NCBI RefSeq assembly: GCF_905373215.1
Contig: NZ_CAJPRT010000004.1
Span: forward strand, 62,001 to 126,000
DNA: 64,000 nucleotides
Source of the DNA: an uncultured Campylobacter sp.
GTDB lineage: Bacteria > Campylobacterota > Campylobacteria > Campylobacterales > Campylobacteraceae
Direction of reading: 5' to 3'
Part shown: in pieces, positions 28,897 to 37,120 of the stretch
Numbering within the stretch: position 1 is the first letter of the stretch
Layout of the letters: every line of letters begins with the position of its first letter
Translations under genes and position numbers: made by a program
The notes under the pieces: model-generated
Database searches by the model: none
The model's input: the letters and a program-made list of their open reading frames with translations, nothing else
Told to the model about the DNA's origin: nothing

Positions 28897-29561
28897 ACGA
28901 ACCTTGAAAATCGTCGCTCTAGCTTGGATTGTAAGAACGTAAGAAGGGTGCAGACTGCTAGATAAAATAGCGCCGCCAGTACGTATAACGTAAGCGGATC
29001 GAATGCCCGCGCAGCAATACGTTGAGCGACCATAAACATATCGACCATCGTAATCGAGGCTACGAGCGAAGTGTCTTTAAGCGTAGAGATAAATATATTT
29101 GATAGCGGCGGCAGCGATATGCGTGCTGCTTGCGGAGCGATAATGCGGCGCAGGATTTGAGCGTAGCTCATGCCTAGCGAAGTAGCCGCTTCCCATTGTC
29201 CCTTTGGCACTGATAGGATCGCAGCTCGCACCGCCTCTGAAGCGTAAGCGCCGATATTGAGGCTAAAGGTAATGATCGCAGCAGCCCAAACATCAAGTGT
29301 GATCCCAACGATTGGAAGTCCGAAATAGACGATAAAAAGCTGCACCAAAAGCGGAGTGCCGCGAAAAATCCAAATATAAATTTCGCTTAGCTGCTTTAAA
29401 ATTTTAAAATTTGCGATGCGTGCGACCGCCGTCAGCACCGCAAGTGCGAGCCCGAGCAGAAATGAGATTATCGTAAGCGGGATCGTAACTTGTAACAGGG
29501 CTAGCGCCATCGGCTCTAGCGAGCTGCTAACAAGCTCTAGAATTCTGCTTGTTTCGTTCAT
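28893..29561 (-). CDS. Amino-acid (cystine-type) ABC transporter permease
   Basis: A 222-aa inner-membrane permease with about five helices. The EAA-loop motif region (EAATSLGMSYAQILRRIIAPQAARISLPPL) is the polar amino-acid permease signature that contacts the ATPase. It overlaps both neighbouring genes by four bases, showing tight operon coupling. Confidence 0.94.
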   Translation of the reverse strand: MNETSRILELVSSSLEPMALALLQVTIPLTIISFLLGLALAVLTAVARIANFKILKQLSEIYIWIFRGTPLLVQLFIVYFGLPIVGITLDVWAAAIITFSLNIGAYASEAVRAAILSVPKGQWEAATSLGMSYAQILRRIIAPQAARISLPPLSNIFISTLKDTSLVASITMVDMFMVAQRIAARAFDPLTLYVLAALFYLAVCTLLTFLQSKLERRFSRFV

Positions 29562-30307
29562 TCACTCACATCTTTGCCAAAATATTTAAGCGAAATTTCT
29601 TTTAGCTTGCCCTCGGCTTTGAGTTCGTTTAAAGCTCTGCTGATTTGATCTGCGAGCTCTTTATTGCCCTTTTGCACGATTGCAGCGCTATAATCGACGT
29701 CTTTTAGCTTTGCGGCGATCTTAATCGGAGCGTCCGGGCGCTGCTTTAAAAAGTCGTAAAATACGGTATTATCGCGTACGACGGTATCTACGCGGCGAGC
29801 GATCAGCAGCTCCATACTTTTGGCGAAACTATCGACGGTTACGTTTTGCGCGCCGTATTTTTTAGCGACTTGCGCCCAGTTGCTGGTAGCGGAGTCCGCA
29901 TTTTTCTTGCCTTTTAAATCCTCGAAGCTTTTAATGTCGTTGTTATCTTTATGCACGATGATAGCTCCGTAAACGACGGTGTAGGGCACAGAATACTCAT
30001 ATTTTTTCTTGCGCTCATCAGTGATGCTTACTTGATTAAACACAGCGTCTGCCTTGCCTGCATCAAATGCTGCAAGCATCGCATCCCAAGGCGCGGTTAG
30101 AAATTCTATTTTTAGACCAAGCTTTTCGGCGACTGCGCGCGCGACATCTACGTCGTATCCTACGAGCTCATTTTTGTCGTTATAATACGAAAATGGCGAA
30201 AAGGTGCCTTCCGTAGCTACTTTAAGCGTGCCTTCGCGTAGTGTTTTAGAGTTTGCGCCGCATATTAAAAGCGCGCACGCAAGCAAAGTTTTTATTAAAT
30301 TTTTCAT
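29558..30307 (-). CDS. Cystine-type ABC substrate-binding protein (copy 2)
   Basis: A 249-aa periplasmic protein with a signal peptide (about residues 1-20, ending at NSKT). The mature region has the family-3 binding-protein pattern ATEGTFSPFSYYNDKNELVGYDVDVA, FNQVSITDERKKKYEYS and the hinge DLKGKKNADSATSNWA. It is nearest to cystine-binding TcyA/FliY-like proteins. It is a paralogue of the gene just upstream (30401-31144). Confidence 0.92.
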   Translation of the reverse strand: MKNLIKTLLACALLICGANSKTLREGTLKVATEGTFSPFSYYNDKNELVGYDVDVARAVAEKLGLKIEFLTAPWDAMLAAFDAGKADAVFNQVSITDERKKKYEYSVPYTVVYGAIIVHKDNNDIKSFEDLKGKKNADSATSNWAQVAKKYGAQNVTVDSFAKSMELLIARRVDTVVRDNTVFYDFLKQRPDAPIKIAAKLKDVDYSAAIVQKGNKELADQISRALNELKAEGKLKEISLKYFGKDVSE

Positions 30308-30400
30308 AATTCCTCCAAAATTTTATGAGCGAAATTTAAAATGCGAAATCCCGCTCAACCAAGTTTAAAATTCCACGCTTCAACTAAGCGGTCGTAGAAT

Positions 30401-31144
30401 TTATTCCGTAATGTCTTTGCCAAAATATTTAAGTGAAATTTCTTTCAGCACGCCTTTTTGCTTTAGCGATTTTAGCGCGGAATTTATCTGCGCCGTCAGC
30501 TCGTCGTCCTTTTTAAGCAGCACAGCTGAATAGATCGGCTCATTGCCTTGAGCTGCGATTTTTAGTGGGGCGTTTGGGCGCTGTTTCATATAGTCGAAAA
30601 ATGTGATGTTATCGTTGATCGTAGCGTCTGCGCGACGAGCTATGATGAGCTCCACACCCTTGCTAAATCCGTCTGCCGTAACGACCTCGGCGCCATAGCT
30701 GCGCGCCATGTCAGCCCAGTTACTGGTAGCGGAGTGGACGCTTTTTTTGCCTTTAAGATCCGCAAAACTCTTAATCCCTTCGTTATCAGCTCGCACTACC
30801 AGCGCAGCATAAGCCACAGTATAAGGCTCGCTGAAGTTATATTTTTTCTTGCGCTCCTGCGTGATGCTTACTTGATTCATCGCTATGTCCGCTTTGCCTG
30901 CGTCAAATGCCGCCAGCATCGCATCCCACGGCGCGGTTAAAAATTCCGCCTTTAGCCCTAGCTCTTTTGCCAGCGCGCGAGCGATATCGACATCAAAGCC
31001 GGTAAGATTATTTTTCTCATCATAGAAAGAATACGGCGAGTAAGTCCCCTCCGTGGCTATTACGAGCGTGCCCTCTTTGAGCGTCTTAGCGCCTAAGGTA
31101 GCGGTGATTAGCGCTGTTGCGAGCAGGGCTTTAAATATTTTCAT
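30401..31144 (-). CDS. Cystine-type ABC substrate-binding protein (copy 1)
   Basis: A 247-aa periplasmic binding protein, an obvious tandem paralogue of the 29558 gene. It shares the ATEGTYSPYSFYDEKNNLTGFDVDIA start, MNQVSITQERKKKYNFS and an SVHSATSNWA hinge, and both end LKEISLKYFGKD. It is first in the operon, with a TATAAT box 50 nt upstream. Two receptors for one permease could widen the ligand range (cystine and related amino acids). Confidence 0.92.
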   Translation of the reverse strand: MKIFKALLATALITATLGAKTLKEGTLVIATEGTYSPYSFYDEKNNLTGFDVDIARALAKELGLKAEFLTAPWDAMLAAFDAGKADIAMNQVSITQERKKKYNFSEPYTVAYAALVVRADNEGIKSFADLKGKKSVHSATSNWADMARSYGAEVVTADGFSKGVELIIARRADATINDNITFFDYMKQRPNAPLKIAAQGNEPIYSAVLLKKDDELTAQINSALKSLKQKGVLKEISLKYFGKDITE

Positions 31145-31809
31145 TGCATCTCCTTGAAATTTAGCTATCGCTCGCGCTGCGAGCAGATGCGCGATTATAT
31201 CGTGCGGAATATATAATTTTTATTAAAAATTCTAAATTTTAGTAAGACGTGATACAAAATTTCGCCTGTATGGCAAAACTTTAGCGTCATATATTTTTAA
31301 AATTCTGACAGAGGTGATTTATAAAATTTCAAGTTTATTAGGTAAAAGTATCACAGACGGAATTTAGCCTGCGATATAAAATAAAATTTGCAAGTATTTC
31401 GAGGCGATTTTTTGAGTTAGAAGCTAAAAATTGCGCAAGCTAGACTTCTGCTTGCAAGTTGTGAGAGAAACGAAGCAAAAATAGCCTGTCAGGCAAAATT
31501 CTAGCAAACTCTGTAAAAGCGCTCAAAAAATGCAAATTTAAAGCGAATTATCTCGAGCTTTAGGCGAGGCGGATCTAAATTTTAGAGCGCAGATAGAATA
31601 TTTAGTTCATCTAGCGATAAAATTTAATGAAGTACCGCAAGCCGAATTCTCGAAATCTTAAATTTGACCTGCGATACGAAATAGTATTTGCAAGTATTTT
31701 TGAGATGGATTTGAATGTTGCGACGAAAATTTCGGTCAAGATAAGGCATATAGCCTATCGCCGACCGAAATTTATAGCTCATTCAAAGCCGCTCAAAAGA
31801 CGCCGCAAA
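31145..31809. repeat. About 660-bp spacer containing an imperfect repeat 300 bp apart
   Basis: The spacer has no credible gene. A roughly 44-bp imperfect repeat occurs at 31361-31404 and 31661-31704, exactly 300 bp apart. Both copies share CCTGCGATA and TTTGCAAGTATTT and differ at scattered bases. This may reflect an old duplication. Confidence 0.5.
31194..31199 (-). promoter_or_regulatory. -10 box of the cystine transporter operon
   Basis: Minus-strand TATAAT, 50 nt upstream of the first ATG at 31144, in AT-rich sequence. Confidence 0.5.
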
Positions 31810-33360
31810 TTAGCCTATATTCTCTCCCGCAATCATCCCAAACGTTAAGCAGTCAGCTATCGCCACGCTACCTAAGCGGCTAGCTCCGTGTACGCCACCC
31901 GTGATCTCGCCTGCGGCAAATAGCCTAGGGATCGGCATCTCTGTTTGCAGCGAGATGACCTGAGCTTTGGTATTGATGTCGATACCGCCCATCGTGTGGT
32001 GAAGCTTTGGCGTACCGCGCATGGCGTAGAACGGCGGTTTAGAGATATCTACGCCGTTTGTGGTGGTTTTATCCATAGGCTTACCGAAGTCCTCGTCTTT
32101 GCCCGATTTAACGAAGCTATTATATCTCTCGACGGTCTTTTTTAGCTCTGCGGCAGGGATTTTATAAGCCGCCGCTAGCTCGTCTAGAGTTTCAAATTTC
32201 TTTAGTACGCCGGACTCTAGCGGTTTAGTGTAGTGCTCAGGTATGACCATGTTTTTTACACCATCGCTATCACAGAAGTTGATAGGATAGATATCGGCTT
32301 TTGCGTCGATTACTTTAAACATAGCTTGAGAGCGGGTGCGGCGGTCCGCTAGCTCGTTCATATAGCGTTTGCCGGTTCTTGGATCGACTGAAATTCCGTA
32401 GCGGAAGCTTCCGTTTACGTTAAACATAGAGCCTACGCCAAAGCCTTTTTCGTCAGGGCATGCCCATGGACCAAATTGTATCCAGCTTAGCTGAACAGGG
32501 GTAGCGCCGATCCTAAACGCCTCTTTCATAGCGCCTGCGGTTGCGCCCGGGTGGTTGGTGCTATCCGTAGTAGGCAAGATAGACGGATCTTGGACTTGTC
32601 TAAAGAATACGTCGCGGCAGAATCCTCCTGCGGCTAGTACTACGCCCTTTTTAGCTTTTATAACTTTTTTAGTTCCTGTAGTGTTTTCGGCGTCGTCTTT
32701 TTGGCTCTTTGGATCAAATTTATAATCCTCTCTGATGATCACGCCGTCTACGCCGCCGTCTTCACCGAGCACAAATTCGTCAAATTTAGCTCTTTGTCTT
32801 AGCTCGCAGCCTTGTAGATTTTTAAAGTATTCTACCATCGGCTGAACGATACCCGAACCCGAGCCGTTAGCGGTCTGAAGCGATCTAGGTACGCTGTGTC
32901 CGCCTGCGTGAGTAACTTTATCTATGTATTTAGCGCCGCATTTTAGAGTTAGTTTATATGCGTCTTGCGCGCGAGTAGCGATGGTGTCGATTAGATCTAC
33001 GTGGTTTAGGCCGCGGCCGGCTTTTAGGCAGTCTTTGATAAATAGCTCGTTGCTATCTTTGATGCCTTCTGCTTTTTGTTTGTCGCTGTTTGGAACGGCA
33101 AATATACCGCCGTTAATAACTGAGTTACCGCCGACGCGTCCCATCTTTTCTAGGATTAGGACTTTATTGCCTTTTTCGGCTGCGGTGATACCCGCCGCAA
33201 GTCCTGCAAAACCGGAGCCAATGATGACTACGTCCCACTCTTCGTCAAATTTGACGTCCTTTGCGTTTACCGCAGCGTTTGCGTTTACGGAGCCGAGCGC
33301 TAAAGCACCCGCGCCAACTAGGCTCATTTTGAGCAGATCACGTCTTGAAACGTTTTCCAT
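31810..33360 (-). CDS. Tat-exported flavocytochrome c-type fumarate/acrylate reductase flavoprotein
   Basis: A 516-aa FAD-binding reductase of the FccA/urocanate reductase/methacrylate reductase group. The N-terminus is a twin-arginine signal (SRRDLLKMSLVGAGALALGS). The FAD dinucleotide motif is IGSGFAGLAAGITAAEKG (about 47-64), and the C-terminal half has HTMGGIDIN and GEITGGVHGASRLGS. No multihaem cytochrome c domain or partner gene is beside it, so the electron donor is unclear. The substrate (fumarate, crotonate or another enoate) cannot be predicted. It has its own promoter. Confidence 0.88.
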   Translation of the reverse strand: MENVSRRDLLKMSLVGAGALALGSVNANAAVNAKDVKFDEEWDVVIIGSGFAGLAAGITAAEKGNKVLILEKMGRVGGNSVINGGIFAVPNSDKQKAEGIKDSNELFIKDCLKAGRGLNHVDLIDTIATRAQDAYKLTLKCGAKYIDKVTHAGGHSVPRSLQTANGSGSGIVQPMVEYFKNLQGCELRQRAKFDEFVLGEDGGVDGVIIREDYKFDPKSQKDDAENTTGTKKVIKAKKGVVLAAGGFCRDVFFRQVQDPSILPTTDSTNHPGATAGAMKEAFRIGATPVQLSWIQFGPWACPDEKGFGVGSMFNVNGSFRYGISVDPRTGKRYMNELADRRTRSQAMFKVIDAKADIYPINFCDSDGVKNMVIPEHYTKPLESGVLKKFETLDELAAAYKIPAAELKKTVERYNSFVKSGKDEDFGKPMDKTTTNGVDISKPPFYAMRGTPKLHHTMGGIDINTKAQVISLQTEMPIPRLFAAGEITGGVHGASRLGSVAIADCLTFGMIAGENIG

Positions 33361-33377
33361 GATGTCTCCTTTATTTT

Positions 33378-33390
33378 ACCGTTATACGGT
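33378..33390. promoter_or_regulatory. Short inverted repeat in the reductase leader
   Basis: ACCGT-TAT-ACGGT (33378-33390), 17 nt upstream of the reductase start. Spacer and architecture match the ATTGT-TAT-ACAAT site in front of the bd oxidase operon. Confidence 0.3.
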
Positions 33391-33415
33391 TTTTCTGATG
33401 CCTAATTTTGGGAGT

Positions 33416-33421
33416 ATTATA
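33416..33421 (-). promoter_or_regulatory. -10 box of the flavocytochrome gene
   Basis: Minus-strand TATAAT, 55 nt upstream of the ATG at 33360, downstream of the palindrome at 33442-33455. Confidence 0.55.
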
Positions 33422-33441
33422 GCCAAAGTTAAATAAAAGCA

Positions 33442-33455
33442 AAATAACGTTATTT
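33442..33455. promoter_or_regulatory. 14-bp palindrome, candidate operator
   Basis: AAATAACGTTATTT is a perfect palindrome about 20 bp upstream of the flavocytochrome -10, the position of a typical activator or repressor site. The binding protein is unknown. Confidence 0.4.
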
Positions 33456-33600
33456 AAAAATTGTTTTTAAATTTTAAAAAACCGCCGCAGCCAAAAAGCT
33501 GCTTATTGGCTGTTTGCTAGCTCTAAATTTAGACAAATTCTAAATTTAAATCTCTTCATAAAATTTTATGCGCGCTATGAGAGCGTATCCTAGGCCGGAT

Positions 33601-33626
33601 AAAAGACCCGCTAAAAGCAGGTCTTT
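33601..33626 (-). terminator. Intrinsic terminator overlapping the NifB-like stop codon
   Basis: On the minus strand, AAAGACC and its complement GGTCTTT form a stem with an inner GCT/AGC pairing and are followed by Ts. The 5' arm overlaps the stop codon of the NifB-like gene. A similar element occurs at 36141-36163. Confidence 0.6.
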
Positions 33627-34452
33627 ATTTTTCGCAAAGCTTACCGCACGCATCGGCGCGGCATCTGCTGCAGTGAGTCATCTGCGCCATTGAGCCGCCG
33701 ATTAGCTTTCGCATGCTGCGAATTTCTTCGTTAGAGGGCGATTTGATATTTGCAAAAGGGGTATCATGCACGGGGATCATCGCCATACAGTTCATGATAT
33801 CGGCTCGCCACTCCTTGGCCTTTTTCGCGATTTGCGGGACGTGAGCCATATTTACGCCAGGTATTACGACCGTATTGATCTTTACGATCATGCGAGCTTC
33901 TTTTAGTTTGCGAATACCTTCCTCTTGGCGCGCCCCAAGAATTCTGGCGCCCTCTTCGCCGCGGTAAATTCTATTTCCGTGGCGTACCCACGCATAAATT
34001 TTGCCGCCCACTTCGGGCGTTACGGCATTGACCGTTACCGTCACGTGGCTCACGCCGATGCGCACGATATCATCCACGTGCTCGGGCAAAGATAGGCCAT
34101 TTGTGGATAAGCAAAGTAGGGCGTGAGGGAAGCGGGCTTTGCATTTTTCAAAGGTAGACAAAGTCTTGTCGGCATCGCACATAGGATCCCCGGGCCCTGC
34201 GATACCGATGACCGAGATATCTTGTCTAAATTTAAATAGATTTTCCACGTATCCTACGGCCTCGTCCGGGCTCTGCACCCTCTCTGTTACGCCGGGGCGG
34301 TTTTCGTTGGCGCAGTCGTAGATGCGGTTGCAAAAATTGCATTGGATATTGCAATGCGGAGCTACAGGAAGGTGCACGCGCCCGTAGCTCGCGGACGCTT
34401 TTTTATTAAAACAAGGGTGATTATTTAAAAATGCCCGAGTATAAAAATTCAT
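33625..34452 (-). CDS. NifB-like radical SAM protein (core domain only)
   Basis: A 275-aa radical SAM protein. I start at the ATG at 34452 because its TGATG junction with the NapH-like gene suggests coupling; an ORF starting at 34557 would only read back through that gene in another frame. The 4Fe-4S/SAM motif CNIQCNFC (C34, C38, C41) sits in YGRVHLPVAPHC, followed by RIYDCANENRPGV, IGIAGPGDP, LCLSTNGL and VTVTVNAVTPE. The C-terminus has HCSRCRADACG. These match the catalytic domain of NifB, without the NifX-like tail. No nitrogenase gene is in view, so it may make a NifB-cofactor-like cluster for another enzyme; that is inference. Confidence 0.88.
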   Translation of the reverse strand: MNFYTRAFLNNHPCFNKKASASYGRVHLPVAPHCNIQCNFCNRIYDCANENRPGVTERVQSPDEAVGYVENLFKFRQDISVIGIAGPGDPMCDADKTLSTFEKCKARFPHALLCLSTNGLSLPEHVDDIVRIGVSHVTVTVNAVTPEVGGKIYAWVRHGNRIYRGEEGARILGARQEEGIRKLKEARMIVKINTVVIPGVNMAHVPQIAKKAKEWRADIMNCMAMIPVHDTPFANIKSPSNEEIRSMRKLIGGSMAQMTHCSRCRADACGKLCEK

Positions 34453-35225
34453 CAATCTTTTTCCCTTCCGAATTTGATGGCGTCCGCGTGGCAAACGTCC
34501 ATACAATCGCCGCAGTTCGTGCAGTTTATCTCGTCCGGTCTCGTGCCCATTTCGCATTTGCGCAAACAGGCGTTGCAGTTATCGCAGGCACTCGTTTTAT
34601 AAACGCGAAATATTGAAATTTTACGCAGCAGCTCCATTATGCCGCCGCTAGGACAGGCGAAGCGACACCATAAATTTGCGACGATCAAGGATGCGGCGAT
34701 GAAGGCCACGACTACGGCAGTGCGAACCGCCCAGTACCAATCGGAAAATTTAAAGGACATGATAACGGCGTTTAGGTACTCGTCGCTGGTGCGAATAGGG
34801 ATCATAACTCGAGGATTGCCGTAGATAAAATACACGCCCGCGCTCAGCAAAACGGCTAAAACCATGCCTATCTGCGCAAATCTAAGCTTTTTATTGCGAA
34901 TTTTAAGCTTAAAAATAGCAAATTTACCGAGCATTTGATTTACGAATCCGCCCGGGCAAAGCCAGCCGCAAAACGCGCGCCCAAGGAAAATAACCAGCAC
35001 GGGGATAAATAGCCAAAATCCGAAAAACACGGTCGCGATACGCCCCCAGCACGTGATGATCGGACAGGATTGGCAGTTTACGAAAGGCACAATAAAAGGG
35101 CATCTAAAAATCCCGTAATACGCCCATTGCCCGATCGCGCCGATAAAAATCAGCTGCACCAATCGACGAATTTTAGTTAGCCTAGAGACTTTTTTCATCT
35201 TTACCATATTTACTATACTAAACAT
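34452..35225 (-). CDS. NapH/MauN-like membrane ferredoxin
   Basis: A 257-aa integral membrane iron-sulfur protein with about four to five helices. It has two CxxxCP-type motifs characteristic of NapH-like proteins (CGWLCPGGF and CRFACPSGG) and, near the C-terminus, two 4Fe-4S sets (CDNCNACLRKC and CTNCGDCMDVC). Such proteins take electrons from menaquinol and pass them to periplasmic or cytoplasmic partners. It overlaps the ModA-like gene by eight bases and the NifB-like gene by one, so all three are one transcription unit. Confidence 0.9.
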   Translation of the reverse strand: MFSIVNMVKMKKVSRLTKIRRLVQLIFIGAIGQWAYYGIFRCPFIVPFVNCQSCPIITCWGRIATVFFGFWLFIPVLVIFLGRAFCGWLCPGGFVNQMLGKFAIFKLKIRNKKLRFAQIGMVLAVLLSAGVYFIYGNPRVMIPIRTSDEYLNAVIMSFKFSDWYWAVRTAVVVAFIAASLIVANLWCRFACPSGGIMELLRKISIFRVYKTSACDNCNACLRKCEMGTRPDEINCTNCGDCMDVCHADAIKFGREKD

Positions 35226-36078
35226 CTTTTACACCAAACCTTTCTATGAGTTCGAGCCCGCGCGCCGAATGGATGGAGGTAAAGCCGTGTCGCTCGAAAA
35301 TTTCCTGCCCCTCCACGGAGCAGACGAAGTCCGCAAAATCATCGGCTAGCTTCTCGTCCTTTACGTACTTCATGATATTTAGCGTAAAGGTAAGCGGCCC
35401 GGGCGGGATAAGTTTCTCGTCGATAGGCATATATTCGATCTTGTCTTTAAACCTATCGTGCGTCGTTAGGCGCTTTTCGATGATGGACGCATCGCCCTTG
35501 CCATCTACGAGATCGCACATCATCTGAATGACGCATGAGCCGTCGGCGACCATATTTTTCATAACGGGTCCCGTGAGACCGGAATTTTTCAAAATTCCCT
35601 TTACCGGTCCGCTGCCTGGAGGCGATGCCCTTAGCGGCAGCATCACCCGCACGCCGGGCTCTGCTAAATCCTTTAGGTCGCGAATGCCCGCGGGATTGCC
35701 CTTCGGCACTACTAAAACGTAGTCGGTAAAACATAGAGGTCTAAAGCGAAGGCTAAGCCCTGCTTTGCGTAGTTTTTGAGACAGCTCCAAAACGCGAGCG
35801 CCGAAAACCTCCGTCTTGCCCTGCAAGGCTAGCAGCGACTTTCCGAGTGCGCCCGCAAAGGCGCCGGTGTATTGGATATTATGTCCCGTTCTTGACTCAT
35901 AAATGGCGTTTAGCTCGTTAAATGCTTCGGACAGTCCTCCGCACGACCAAACCTGCAGGGAACCTGGCTTAAACGGCGTATAGCCAGCGAGCATCGCTTC
36001 AGGTCCGGCGATGGTGGCTGCCGCTAGAGCTCCTTTTAAAAAGCCGCGACGAGATTCGTCTATCTCCTTAAATTTCAT
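35218..36078 (-). CDS. Tat-exported ModA-like substrate-binding protein
   Basis: A 286-aa periplasmic binding protein of the molybdate/sulfate (ModA-like) type-2 fold. The N-terminus is a Tat signal (ESRRGFLKGALAAATIAG). The mature start LQVWSCGGLSEAFNELN and the hinge around GDASIIEK fit this family. There is no permease or ATPase beside it; instead the partners are a NapH-like ferredoxin and a NifB-like protein. It might bind an oxyanion or a cofactor for the adjacent redox enzyme instead of serving transport. Its ATG has AGGAGA upstream. Confidence 0.82.
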   Translation of the reverse strand: MKFKEIDESRRGFLKGALAAATIAGPEAMLAGYTPFKPGSLQVWSCGGLSEAFNELNAIYESRTGHNIQYTGAFAGALGKSLLALQGKTEVFGARVLELSQKLRKAGLSLRFRPLCFTDYVLVVPKGNPAGIRDLKDLAEPGVRVMLPLRASPPGSGPVKGILKNSGLTGPVMKNMVADGSCVIQMMCDLVDGKGDASIIEKRLTTHDRFKDKIEYMPIDEKLIPPGPLTFTLNIMKYVKDEKLADDFADFVCSVEGQEIFERHGFTSIHSARGLELIERFGVKDV

Positions 36079-36140
36079 GCAATCTCTCCTTTCTTTGGTT
36101 TGTTTTTAAATTTAGAAAATTTTTAATTTTAAAATTTCAA

Positions 36141-36163
36141 ATAAGACCTGCTAAAGCAGCTCT
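36141..36163 (-). terminator. Hairpin at the end of the broken activase/dehydratase locus
   Basis: A short stem CTGC-TTTA-GCAG includes the stop codon. On the plus strand it reads AAGACCTGCTAAAGCAG, close to AAGACCCGCTAAAAGCAG at 33603-33620, as if the two ends carry a duplicated element. Confidence 0.35.
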
Positions 36164-36958
36164 ATAAAGGCTTCCAGCCGCGTGCGTATCTGCCCGACGT
36201 CTTGCTTGGAGTAGTCTGTTTCTAGGCTCATATAGTTCGCTCCCGCTTCGCGGCTCGCCTCTTTGATCTTATTCGTCTCGATCGCGTAGGTGTGGCAACC
36301 GCTTAGCACGACGTCGATGACGCCGTCTGCTTGATATTCGCGGATAAATTCCTTGATGATATCCGAACGTGCGTCGTTTTGATACATTACCGAACAGGGG
36401 ATTTTGAGGTAGCGCTCGGCGATATTCGCGACCGGATCGCCCTTCGTTTGCACTTAGCGAGGACGGCCTCGGCAAAAACCGTGCATGGAGGCTTAGTTTG
36501 ATTGCGGGATTTTTGCGGGCGGTTTTGTAAATTTCGCTAAGCTCAAGCCCCAAGCGGTCCGCGCTGATCTCTAAAAATTTACCCGTGCCCGCCGAGCATT
36601 TATCGTTCATGATAAAATCCGTCGGCTTGCCGTTTAGGGTCTTGATAGCCTTCGTATCCTGCCCGCCCACGCCCTCTACGGTGCGGCCTGGCTCAAATAA
36701 AAAGTGCGCGCCAAGGCCGTGGCATAAAATTTCGCTCATGCTAAGCTGCGCGTACTCTACGCTAACGCGTCCGTAGCCCGTAGCCGTCACGAAGCCCTCT
36801 GCGTAGCCTTTTTGCTCTAAGGCTTGCTTGATCTGGCGCGCGACCTTGACCGCGCTAAAGCCGCTTGGCAGCAAAAATAGCTCGCAAAATTCGCCGCGTT
36901 CGTCCATAACGGCGAGCTTTGACGAGGTAGAGCCGATGTCGATACCGATAAAATGCAT
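36151..36958 (-). pseudogene. Broken BadF/BcrA-type activase fused by deletion to the end of an HgdB-like dehydratase
   Basis: The 5' part (from 36958) encodes the first roughly 155 residues of a 2-hydroxyacyl-CoA dehydratase activase: HFIGIDIGSTSSKLAV, a Gly-rich ATPase loop VGGQDTKAI and NDKCSAGTG. Near 36497 the frame is lost. The expected CTVFAE segment is readable in another frame, consistent with a missing base. The C-terminal half of the activase and the N-terminal part of the next protein are absent. The 3' end (from 36453) reads KGDPVANIAERYLKIPCSVM, the C-terminal region of an HgdB/double-cubane-type protein, preceded directly by an in-frame stop. A frameshift plus a large deletion have therefore destroyed both genes, unless the assembly is wrong. 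Confidence 0.75.
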
Positions 36959-37120
36959 AAAATTTTAAATCCGTCGAAAAATATTTCTACGCCGTAGAAC
37001 TTTGATTTGAATGTTAGTCTTTTTAAGCTTTTAGACTGCTGAAATTTAGCGCAGGCGGGTGGCGCGGATGAAATTTAGCCTCACGCCGCGTTTGAATTGG
37101 TTTTAAATTTAGATTTAAAT

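Noticed and set aside
34453..34557. Longer N-terminus of the NifB-like protein
   Set aside because: This stretch is the other frame of the NapH-like gene. The real start at 34452 is coupled to its stop codon.
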